Below are positions 1-5,394 of a stretch of DNA of 5,394 nucleotides, one piece after another. Within the stretch, counting starts at the first letter, position 1. Every line of letters begins with the position of its first letter. The stretch is from the NCBI GenBank assembly GCA_024231375.1, contig JAAEQP010001559.1:1-5394 (forward strand), written 5' to 3'. Below the pieces are notes generated by a model. That model was not told the origin of the DNA, did no database searches, and saw nothing but the letters and a program-made list of their open reading frames with translations. The position numbers and the translations under genes are program-made. Source of the DNA: a bacterium. GTDB taxonomy: Bacteria > Hydrogenedentota > Hydrogenedentia > Hydrogenedentiales > SLHB01.

Positions 1-858
1 GACCTGGAGAACATGCCCTACTACCTGACCATGGCCAAACCCGGAAGTCCGCCGAATCAGCGCGGAGCGCGGGCACTCGAATTGCTGGGGGCCGATGATT
101 CGGTCACCGCGGAAGAGGCAATCGCCTACGCAACGGACGTGCATCCGTACGGCGTGGACCGGTGGCTCGAAGTGCTTCGAGGTGCACACACCGCGGCGGG
201 AGTACAACTCGGCCAGAACAGCCGCTACCGGGTGGGGATGCGAATCATGGAGGAATGGGACGCCCGACTCACGCGCGATTCCCAGGGGGCCTTGTGCTAC
301 TACTATTGGCGCAAGCAGATGGTGGAGGACTACGGCCGCGACGGAATGGGAGGCGTGGCCCGGCGCATCGACGATCCCATGGCGTCGCTGGGCGAGGAGC
401 CGAAGCCTATCGAACTGACCGGCGTGGAATTGGGGTATGCAGCGGCGTCGTTCGCGCGGGCCATGGACAAGATGGAGGCCGATCTCGGCAACCTCAACGG
501 GGTGTACGGCGACGTGTTCCGTGCCGGACGCGACGATACCTCCCACCCGGTCGGAGGTGGCGGGGACGGACATCTGGGCACGACGACGTTCCGCAACGTC
601 AACTATCACGGCGAACGACCCGACCATACGCGGTGGGGCCGGTCGGGGCAGACGTCGACGCAGATCGTTGTGCTGAGCAAACCCATCCGCAGTTGGACCG
701 CCCCCCCCATCGGCCAGAGCGACCGCCCCGATTCGCCCCACTACCTCGATCAGGCGGAGAACCTGTTCGGACCTCGGAAGATGAAACCCACGTGGTGGAT
801 GCCCGAGGATCTCGTGGGCCATATCGAATCGCGCACGGAGTTGGCGCCGCGGCTGTAG
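1..858 (+). CDS. Penicillin acylase family (Ntn hydrolase) protein, C-terminal part; 5' end outside the window
   Basis: The frame is open from base 1 and reads four residues (DLEN) before the first Met at 13, so this is the end of a longer gene and that Met is probably internal. About 285 residues are visible; family members usually run to roughly 700-850. The visible part resembles the C-terminal half of the beta chain of penicillin acylases and AHL acylases (peptidase family S45). It has an N-x-R-G-x-R-A-L-E-L-L segment near residues 19-29, a YGDVFR segment at 169-174 matching the family's W/Y-G-D/E-V-H/F-R, a Gly-rich stretch, and a GQS...D-S-P-H-Y-x-D-Q block at 238-251 typical of the C-terminus. 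These enzymes self-cleave to expose an N-terminal Ser and hydrolyse amide bonds, usually in the periplasm. The signal peptide, linker and catalytic Ser would lie upstream, so activity cannot be judged. The substrate is unknown (beta-lactam, acyl-homoserine lactone or another acyl amide). It is probably co-transcribed with the next gene. Confidence 0.85.
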   Translation, partial: DLENMPYYLTMAKPGSPPNQRGARALELLGADDSVTAEEAIAYATDVHPYGVDRWLEVLRGAHTAAGVQLGQNSRYRVGMRIMEEWDARLTRDSQGALCYYYWRKQMVEDYGRDGMGGVARRIDDPMASLGEEPKPIELTGVELGYAAASFARAMDKMEADLGNLNGVYGDVFRAGRDDTSHPVGGGGDGHLGTTTFRNVNYHGERPDHTRWGRSGQTSTQIVVLSKPIRSWTAPPIGQSDRPDSPHYLDQAENLFGPRKMKPTWWMPEDLVGHIESRTELAPRL

Positions 859-898
859 GGGTTGAGGCACTGCTGGTCGGAACCCGCGGGGGATCCCG

Positions 899-904
899 AA
901 GGAG
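899..904 (+). promoter_or_regulatory. Shine-Dalgarno of the URO-D-like gene
   Basis: AAGGAG lies 9 nt before the ATG at 914. It fixes that start and supports translation of the URO-D-like gene, whether transcribed with the acylase or separately. I saw no clear promoter or terminator in the 55-nt gap (859-913). Confidence 0.8.
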
Positions 905-913
905 ACGTTCCGT

Positions 914-1984
914 ATGACACCGAAGCAACGGGTACTGACCGCCATCAACCACGAACAGCCCGATCGGCCCCCGATTCAGGTGTATTTGACGCCCGAGATT
1001 CATGCCTTGCTGCGTGAACACTTCGGATCCGACGACATCGTTGGCGCGTTGGGCGTGGACTTCCGGGGCGTGGGCGCGCCCTTCGTTGGGACGCCGAGGC
1101 CGGTGCCGGAAGGGTGTGACTCGGTCGACGAGTGGGGAACGGGATACAAGTCGGTTGAGTACGCGACGGGCGCTTACCCGGAAGCCCACTACCTGCCGCT
1201 GGCCGAGTTGAAGACGGTCGCGGATGTGGAGGCGTACGACTGGCCGAACCCGGGCGACTACGACTACGGGGCCGTGGAGGTGAAGTGCGATGCTGTTTCG
1301 GGCTTCGCCGTGTGCCTGGGGGGCGCGGGGATACCCGACATCGTGAACGGGGTGAGCCGGGGCCGGGGTATGGAAACGGTGTTGATGGACATCATGATGG
1401 AAGACCCGGTAGGCGTGGCGGTCATCGACCATCGGTGCGATTTCTACTACGAAGTGTGCCGCAGGTCGCTTGAAGCGGCGAACGGCAAGATCGACATCCT
1501 GTGCTTGGGCGAAGACTGCGGCAACCAGGCCGGGCCTATGTTCCCCTTGGACGTGTTTGACCGGTTCTTCCGTCCTCGATTGCAGCGGTTCTACGATCTG
1601 GCGCACGAGTTTGGGTGCAAGGCCATGATGCACTCGTGCGGCAACACGCGGAAGCTGATGCCGCGCTTCGTGGAGATGGGGTTGGACGTGTTGGACGCCA
1701 TGCAACCGGAACCGCCGGGGATGGATGCTGCCGAGATCAAGCAGGAGTTCGGCGACGACCTCACGTTCTGCGGCCTCATCAGCACACAGCAGACCCTGCC
1801 CTTCGGCACGGAAGAGGAATGCCGCGGCGAAGCCCGCCACCGGATTGACGCGATCGGAAGGGGGGGCGGCTACATCTTTTCACCGGCCCACTGCATTCAA
1901 CCCGATACGCCGCTCGCGAATGTGCTCGCCATCTACGAAGAGGCGCTCGGGCTACCGCGCGGCGGACTCGGCCGCGCGGAATAG
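914..1984 (+). CDS. URO-D superfamily protein, likely methyltransferase-like rather than heme-pathway decarboxylase
   Basis: This is a complete 356-residue protein, within the size range of the uroporphyrinogen decarboxylase (URO-D) superfamily, a TIM-barrel fold. The N-terminus (M-T-P-K-Q-R-V-L-T-A, then H-E-Q-P-D-R-P-P) is the standard opening of URO-D-like paralogues. Further family landmarks are D-E-W-G at 72-75, L-G-E-D-C-G-N-Q-x-G-P at 198-208, H-S-C-G-N at 240-244 and C-G-L-I-S-T-Q-Q-T-L-P-F-G-T at 286-299. The RQAGRY-type substrate motif of true HemE is absent: the matching place reads Y-L-T-P-E-I-H. His240, Cys242 and Cys327 form an H-x-C ... C set like the zinc site of the corrinoid:thiol methyltransferases MtaA/MtbA, which suggests methyl transfer from a corrinoid protein or another thiol/metal role. 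No corrinoid protein is encoded in the window, so the substrate is unknown. No signal peptide or membrane segment is seen, so it is probably cytoplasmic. It ends at a TAG that nearly abuts the convergent terminator. The family is certain; the reaction is inferred. Confidence 0.93.
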   Translation: MTPKQRVLTAINHEQPDRPPIQVYLTPEIHALLREHFGSDDIVGALGVDFRGVGAPFVGTPRPVPEGCDSVDEWGTGYKSVEYATGAYPEAHYLPLAELKTVADVEAYDWPNPGDYDYGAVEVKCDAVSGFAVCLGGAGIPDIVNGVSRGRGMETVLMDIMMEDPVGVAVIDHRCDFYYEVCRRSLEAANGKIDILCLGEDCGNQAGPMFPLDVFDRFFRPRLQRFYDLAHEFGCKAMMHSCGNTRKLMPRFVEMGLDVLDAMQPEPPGMDAAEIKQEFGDDLTFCGLISTQQTLPFGTEEECRGEARHRIDAIGRGGGYIFSPAHCIQPDTPLANVLAIYEEALGLPRGGLGRAE

Positions 1985-2014
1985 AAAACGGCGGCGCTTG
2001 GGAGCGCCGCCGTG
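1985..2014 (-). terminator. Rho-independent terminator of the grpE-dnaK-dnaJ operon, probably shared by the convergent gene
   Basis: ACGGCGGCGC at 1988-1997 and GCGCCGCCGT at 2004-2013 are perfect inverted repeats, a 10-bp stem. The loop 1998-2003 (TTGGGA) can add one T-A pair and leave a 4-nt loop. Read on the minus strand, the hairpin follows the dnaJ stop by about 21 nt and runs into TTTTCTATT, a short U-tract, so it fits intrinsic termination of the chaperone transcript. Read on the plus strand it begins 3 nt after the URO-D-like stop and is followed by a weaker, interrupted T-rich stretch (GTCTGTCAGTCTGTATT). It may therefore work in both directions, less efficiently on that side. Confidence 0.75.
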
Positions 2015-2034
2015 TCTGTCAGTCTGTATTCTCG

Positions 2035-3168
2035 TCACCCGCCGAGGGATTCTTTGATTTTGTCCATCCACCGCCGGTGGAGCGGGTATTCCTTCTCGCC
2101 GGCGATTTCCTTGAGCCGCTGCATCAGTTCCCGCTGCTCCTTGGAGAGCTTTGTCGGGGTTTCCACGTGGACCTGGACGATCTGGTCGCCTTTGTGGTAT
2201 CCGTGCAGATCGGGGATGCCCATGCCGCGCAATCGGAACGACTGCCCGGACTGGGTGCCCGCGGGAATCTTCAATTCCGCCTCGCGGTAGAGCGTAGGCA
2301 CGCGAATCTTGTCGCCCAACGCCGCCTGCGGAAAACTGATGGGCACTTCACAGATGATGTTATTGCCTTCGCGCTCGAACAGTTCCTCAGGCTCGACTTC
2401 CACAAGGATATAGAGGTCGCCCCGTGGTCCGCCGCCCACACCCGGTTCACCCTCGCCGGAAAGCCGCAACCGGGAACCGGTATCCACGCCCGCGGGCAGG
2501 TCGATGGACAACTCGCGTTCCGTGCGTATCCGGGCCGCCCCGCTGCACCGTGTGCAGGGCCGCGTGATGACGCGGCCGTTGCCCCGGCATCGCGGACACG
2601 TCTGGGTAATGCTGAAGAACCCTTGGGCACGACGCACCTGCCCCGTGCCGCCACAATCGGGGCATGTGTCGGGCTGCGTGCCTGGAGCCGCACCCGTACC
2701 GTTACAGTCGCTGCAGATCTCTTGGCGCGAGAAGCGGATCTTCTTGGAGGTACCTGTGGCGGCCTCTTTGAGCGAGACACGAACCCGGTATTCCAGGTCG
2801 TTGCCCGGACGGCCGGCCGCGCGGCGCCGTCCTCCTCCGCCGCCACCGCCGCGCCCGAAGAGCACGTCGAAGAAGTCGTCGAAGGGGCCTTCAAAGCCGC
2901 CCGACCCGCCGAATCCGAATCCGCCGCCGTCGCTGCCGAACTGTTCGCCCATATGGCCGAACTGGTCGTAGCGGGACCGCTTGTCGGGATTCTTGAGGGT
3001 ATCGTAGGCCTCGTTGATCTCCTTGAGCTTGTCCTCGGCAACCTTGTCGCCACCCGTCTTGTCAGGGTGGTACTTGTGCGCCAACTTCAGGTACGCGCGC
3101 CGAATCTCGTCGGCGCTGGCGTCCCGTGACACACCCAGAAGATCGTAGAAATCCTTGCGATCAGACAT
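2035..3168 (-). CDS. dnaJ: Chaperone protein DnaJ (Hsp40, type A co-chaperone)
   Basis: DnaJ binds unfolded protein, delivers it to DnaK and stimulates DnaK ATPase in the cytoplasm. The 377 residues include every part of a class A protein. The J domain (about 5-70) has the essential H34-P35-D36. A Gly/Phe region (about 79-106) contains a D-D-F-F-D-V-L-F segment like the DIF-type helix of this linker. A run of seven glycines then three arginines (107-116) leads into the first C-terminal beta-domain. The zinc domain has four C-x-x-C motifs starting at Cys152, 169, 191 and 205, with the same spacing as E. coli DnaJ. The fourth reads C-T-R-C-S-G-A-A, losing the last Gly of the usual C-x-x-C-x-G-x-G but keeping both cysteines. 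The client-binding C-terminal domains follow (about 215-340). The ATG at 3168 is preferred over an in-frame GTG at 3174, because an AGGTG lies 3 nt before the ATG and overlaps that GTG. It is the last gene of the operon, 39 nt after dnaK. Confidence 0.97.
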   Translation of the reverse strand: MSDRKDFYDLLGVSRDASADEIRRAYLKLAHKYHPDKTGGDKVAEDKLKEINEAYDTLKNPDKRSRYDQFGHMGEQFGSDGGGFGFGGSGGFEGPFDDFFDVLFGRGGGGGGGRRRAAGRPGNDLEYRVRVSLKEAATGTSKKIRFSRQEICSDCNGTGAAPGTQPDTCPDCGGTGQVRRAQGFFSITQTCPRCRGNGRVITRPCTRCSGAARIRTERELSIDLPAGVDTGSRLRLSGEGEPGVGGGPRGDLYILVEVEPEELFEREGNNIICEVPISFPQAALGDKIRVPTLYREAELKIPAGTQSGQSFRLRGMGIPDLHGYHKGDQIVQVHVETPTKLSKEQRELMQRLKEIAGEKEYPLHRRWMDKIKESLGG

Positions 3169-3207
3169 ACACACCTACGGCCGAATCAGGCCATCCGCCC
3201 CACGGCA

Positions 3208-5154
3208 TCAAACGTCTTCCTTCTCGTCTTCGTCCACCACCGTGAAGTCCGCATCCACGGTGTCATCGCCGGCCGGGGCCGCCTGTTCTTCGGCGCCGTC
3301 GTCACCGGCAGCGCCTTCCGCGGCCTGGGCCGCATCGCCTGCTTGCTGTTCCGCACCGGCGGCTTCGTACATGGCCTGAGCCAGGGCGTGGGACGATTCT
3401 TCGAGGCCCTTCATGGCCGCTTCGATGGCGCCCGAGTCTTCTCCCTCGAGCGCTTTCTTCAATTCGTCCACGGCCTTCTGGATCTTCTCTTTGTCCTCGT
3501 CGGAGATCTTGTCGCCGTGCTCGCTGAGCATCTTCTCGGTCTGATAGGCCAAGGAGTCGGCGGTGTTCCGCAGTTCGATGGTCTTCTTCTTCTCTTCGTC
3601 TTCGGCTGCGTGCGATTCGGCTTCATTCACCATCCGGTCAATGTCGTCCTCGGACAGGCCGCTCGACGACTCGATGCGAATCTTCTGCTCCTTGCCCGTG
3701 GCGAGATCCTTCGCCGAGACATGCACGATGCCATTGGCGTCGATGTCGAAGGAAACCTCAATCTGCGGCACGCCGCGCGCCGCGGGCGGGATGCCTACCA
3801 GGTCGAACCGGCCGAGTGACCGGTTGTGCGTCGCCAGTTCGCGTTCGCCCTGCAACACGTTGATGGTGACCGCCGTCTGGCTGTCGGCGGCCGTCGAGAA
3901 GATCTGGCGTTTGTTGACCGGAATGGTGGTGTTGCGTTCGATGAGCTTGGTGCAGATGCCGCCAAGAGTCTCGATACCGAGCGACAAAGGCGTGACGTCC
4001 AGCAACAGGACGTCCTTGACCTCGCCCGACAACACGCCAGCCTGAATGGCGGCGCCGATAGCCACCACTTCGTCGGGGTTCACGCCCCGGTGCGGCTCTT
4101 TGTTGAATATATTCTTTACGATCTCGCCGACGGCCGGCATGCGCGTCATGCCACCCACGAGAATCACTTCGCTGATGTCGGACGGGCTGAGCGATGCGTC
4201 TTCCAGCGCCCGGTGGCAGGGGTTCTTAGTCCGTTGCAGCAGGTCGTCGCAGAGCTGTTCGAGCTTGGCGCGCGTCAGCGTATAGTTGAGGTGCTTTGGG
4301 CCGCCCGTGTCCGCCGTGATGAACGGCAGGTTGATGTCGGTCTGCATGGTGCTCGACAACTCGCACTTGGCTTTCTCAGCGGCTTCTTTGAGCCGCTGGA
4401 GCGCCATGGCGTCCTTGCGCAGGTCGATGCCCTGCTCCTTGAGAAACTCGTCGGCAAGCCAATCAATCACGCGCTGGTCGAAGTCGTCACCGCCGAGATG
4501 GGTGTCGCCGTTGGTGCTCAACACTTCGAAGCTGTCGTCGCCGATGGCCAGAATGGAGATATCGAACGTGCCGCCACCAAGGTCGTACACGGCCACTTTC
4601 TCGTTCTTCTTGCTGTCCAGGCCGTAGGCGAGGGCGGCCGCGGTGGGCTCGTTGATGATACGGAGCACTTCCAGGCCCGCGATCTTGCCAGCGTCCTTGG
4701 TGGCCTGGCGTTGCGAATCGTTGAAGTAGGCCGGGACCGTGATGACGGCCTCGGACACGGTCTCGCCCAAATAGGTCTCGGCGGTCTCCTTCATCTTACG
4801 CAGGATCATGGCCGAGATTTCCGGGGGCCGGTGCGTGTTGCCCAGCACCTCGGCCTGGCAGTCGCCCGAACTGGACGTGCCGACGACATAGGGCACCAGC
4901 TTCTCTTCCGACGACACTTCTTCGTGGCGCCGTCCCATGAAGCGCTTGATGGAGAAGATGGTGTTCTTCGGATTGGTGATCGCCTGACGCTTGGCGACCG
5001 CGCCCACGAGGCGTTCGCCGTCTTTCGTAAACGCCACAACGGACGGGGTGGTCCGGCTACCTTCGGCGTTCGCGATGACCTGCGGTTCGCCGGCCTCCAT
5101 TACCGCGACACACGAATTCGTCGTTCCCAAGTCGATGCCGATTACCTTACCCAT
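3208..5154 (-). CDS. dnaK: Molecular chaperone DnaK (Hsp70)
   Basis: DnaK is the ATP-driven chaperone that binds and releases exposed hydrophobic peptide stretches in the cytoplasm, working with DnaJ and GrpE. It is full length at 648 residues (E. coli has 638). The nucleotide-binding domain (about 1-380) shows phosphate motif 1 ([10 protein letters not shown], 5-14), Lys70, [12 protein letters not shown] (167-178, catalytic Glu169), phosphate motif 2 (D-L-G-G-G-T-F-D, 191-198, with Thr196 at the autophosphorylation position) and the adenosine motif V-G-G-M-T-R-M-P (333-340). The interdomain linker D-V-L-L-L-D is at 381-386. The substrate-binding beta-sandwich follows to about 500, with G-R-F-x-L-x-G-I-P-P and F-D-I-D-A-N-G-I. 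A helical lid runs to about 597, and a disordered Ala/Gly/Asp/Glu-rich tail ends in E-K-E-D-V after the conserved D-D-x-V-D-A-x-F. The ATG at 5154 begins the canonical [10 protein letters not shown] and has GGAGG 10 nt upstream. It lies between grpE and dnaJ. It has six cysteines, including Cys15, which E. coli DnaK also has. Confidence 0.99.
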   Translation of the reverse strand: MGKVIGIDLGTTNSCVAVMEAGEPQVIANAEGSRTTPSVVAFTKDGERLVGAVAKRQAITNPKNTIFSIKRFMGRRHEEVSSEEKLVPYVVGTSSSGDCQAEVLGNTHRPPEISAMILRKMKETAETYLGETVSEAVITVPAYFNDSQRQATKDAGKIAGLEVLRIINEPTAAALAYGLDSKKNEKVAVYDLGGGTFDISILAIGDDSFEVLSTNGDTHLGGDDFDQRVIDWLADEFLKEQGIDLRKDAMALQRLKEAAEKAKCELSSTMQTDINLPFITADTGGPKHLNYTLTRAKLEQLCDDLLQRTKNPCHRALEDASLSPSDISEVILVGGMTRMPAVGEIVKNIFNKEPHRGVNPDEVVAIGAAIQAGVLSGEVKDVLLLDVTPLSLGIETLGGICTKLIERNTTIPVNKRQIFSTAADSQTAVTINVLQGERELATHNRSLGRFDLVGIPPAARGVPQIEVSFDIDANGIVHVSAKDLATGKEQKIRIESSSGLSEDDIDRMVNEAESHAAEDEEKKKTIELRNTADSLAYQTEKMLSEHGDKISDEDKEKIQKAVDELKKALEGEDSGAIEAAMKGLEESSHALAQAMYEAAGAEQQAGDAAQAAEGAAGDDGAEEQAAPAGDDTVDADFTVVDEDEKEDV

Positions 5155-5164
5155 TGTTCATGAA

Positions 5165-5169
5165 CCTCC
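5165..5169 (-). promoter_or_regulatory. Shine-Dalgarno of dnaK
   Basis: GGAGG on the minus strand lies 10 nt before the dnaK ATG, within the 23-nt gap after grpE. Two other ATGs nearby (at 5171 and 5161) are out of frame with dnaK and too close to or inside this site to use it. This supports 5154 as the real start. Confidence 0.85.
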
Positions 5170-5177
5170 ATAACCCG

Positions 5178-5394
5178 TCACAGGTCAACCAGCGTTGAAT
5201 CTTCATCTGACTCCGCGCCCTCCGGGGCGGCGGACGTACTATCGCCCGGTTCCTCGGCAGCGTCGCCGCCGGGTGTATCCTCGGGCGTCTCTTCAGGACC
5301 CGCACTGACAACCACACGCGACGGTCGCAGAATGGTGTCTCCCATGCGGTACCCTTTTTGAAACTCTTCTACGACGGAATCGGCGGGAACATCC
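5178..5394 (-). CDS. grpE: GrpE nucleotide exchange factor, C-terminal 71 residues, with an acidic tail; 5' end outside the window
   Basis: Reading leftwards from the right edge, a frame is open to a TGA at 5178-5180. Its first visible residues (V-V-E-E-F-Q-K-G-Y, then I-L-R-P-S-R-V-V-V-S) match the conserved end of the GrpE C-terminal beta-domain, whose usual form is V-x-E-x-x-Q-x-G-Y-x-x-x-x-R-x-L-R-P-A-x-V-x-V. GrpE opens the DnaK nucleotide-binding domain to release ADP; position directly before dnaK, with 23 nt between, agrees. Most GrpE proteins end within a few residues of the V-x-V strand. Here about 41 more residues follow (5181-5303), rich in Glu, Asp, Pro, Gly, Ala and Ser. They contain 14 acidic residues and no Lys or Arg, so the tail is probably disordered. 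The dimerising helices and the start are not in the window. The gene has no in-window start codon and could be missed by ORF callers. Identity is secure from motif plus context; the role of the tail is unknown. Confidence 0.93.
   Translation of the reverse strand, partial: DVPADSVVEEFQKGYRMGDTILRPSRVVVSAGPEETPEDTPGGDAAEEPGDSTSAAPEGAESDEDSTLVDL

Noticed and set aside
13..15. ATG at 13 as the true start of the first gene
   Set aside because: The frame is open to the window edge, and the visible protein is only the C-terminal part of a family whose members are far longer, so this Met is internal.
162..917. 251-codon plus-strand frame overlapping the acylase
   Set aside because: Its Arg/Gly-rich composition is that of an out-of-frame GC-rich reading. 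The overlapping frame 1 carries the acylase motifs.
599..1840. 413-codon minus-strand frame opposite the acylase and URO-D-like genes
   Set aside because: It spans two genes with clear family motifs on the other strand. Its His/Arg/Val-rich translation is typical of a GC-rich antisense frame.
2077..3129. 350-codon open frame on the plus strand opposite dnaJ
   Set aside because: It mirrors DnaJ codons, has no recognisable domain, and the DnaJ reading explains every conserved motif.
3826..5163. 445-codon open frame on the plus strand opposite dnaK
   Set aside because: It is antisense to an unmistakable DnaK. Long antisense frames opposite hsp70 genes are a known effect of codon bias in GC-rich genes. 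The translation shows no recognisable domain and begins mid-gene without a ribosome site.
5142..5171. Two tiny out-of-frame ATG frames over the dnaK start (MNNG-stop from 5161 and a 9-codon frame from 5171), considered as a regulatory leader peptide
   Set aside because: The first ATG is only 3 nt from GGAGG and the second lies against it with no ribosome site of its own. Neither is likely to be translated.
5155..5394. Search for a CIRCE element or heat-shock promoter upstream of dnaK
   Set aside because: The region is the grpE 3' end plus a 23-nt gap. No inverted repeat of CIRCE type was seen; control elements should lie upstream of the operon's first gene, outside the window.

Overview
The window is GC-rich with almost no spare sequence. 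It holds two convergent gene blocks that meet at about position 2010. Nothing in it identifies the organism directly. High GC, a penicillin-acylase-family enzyme beside a stand-alone URO-D-superfamily protein, and a compact grpE-dnaK-dnaJ cluster suggest a chromosomal segment of an environmental bacterium. A planctomycete-, Hydrogenedentes- or Lentisphaerae-like lineage, where URO-D-like paralogues are common, is a low-confidence inference from family knowledge. No mobile element, CRISPR array, tRNA or rRNA was recognised.

Plus-strand block (1-1984). The window opens inside a gene whose visible part is the C-terminal region of a penicillin acylase / acyl-homoserine lactone acylase-like Ntn hydrolase (1-858). 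After 55 nt containing a good Shine-Dalgarno comes a complete URO-D-superfamily gene (914-1984). It lacks the N-terminal signature of true uroporphyrinogen decarboxylase. It does carry an H-x-C ... C set resembling the zinc site of corrinoid-dependent methyltransferases, so heme synthesis is unlikely to be its role.

Convergent junction (1985-2034). A perfect GC-rich hairpin lies between the two stop codons. It is followed by a T-run when read on the minus strand, so it best fits the terminator of the chaperone operon. It may also stop the plus-strand transcript.

Minus-strand block (2035-5394, transcribed right to left). This is the Hsp70 chaperone operon in the order grpE (3' end only), dnaK, dnaJ, with gaps of 23 and 39 nt. 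DnaK binds unfolded polypeptides in an ATP-dependent cycle, DnaJ delivers substrate and stimulates hydrolysis, and GrpE exchanges the nucleotide. DnaK and DnaJ look complete and functional. The visible GrpE end carries an acidic tail of about 41 residues beyond the usual family end, which is the most distinctive protein feature here. The operon promoter and any CIRCE or heat-shock sigma-factor site lie beyond the right edge.

I found no convincing undescribed system. The findings are modest: the GrpE tail, the re-assigned URO-D protein and its acylase neighbour, the shared terminator, and small departures in DnaJ and DnaK.
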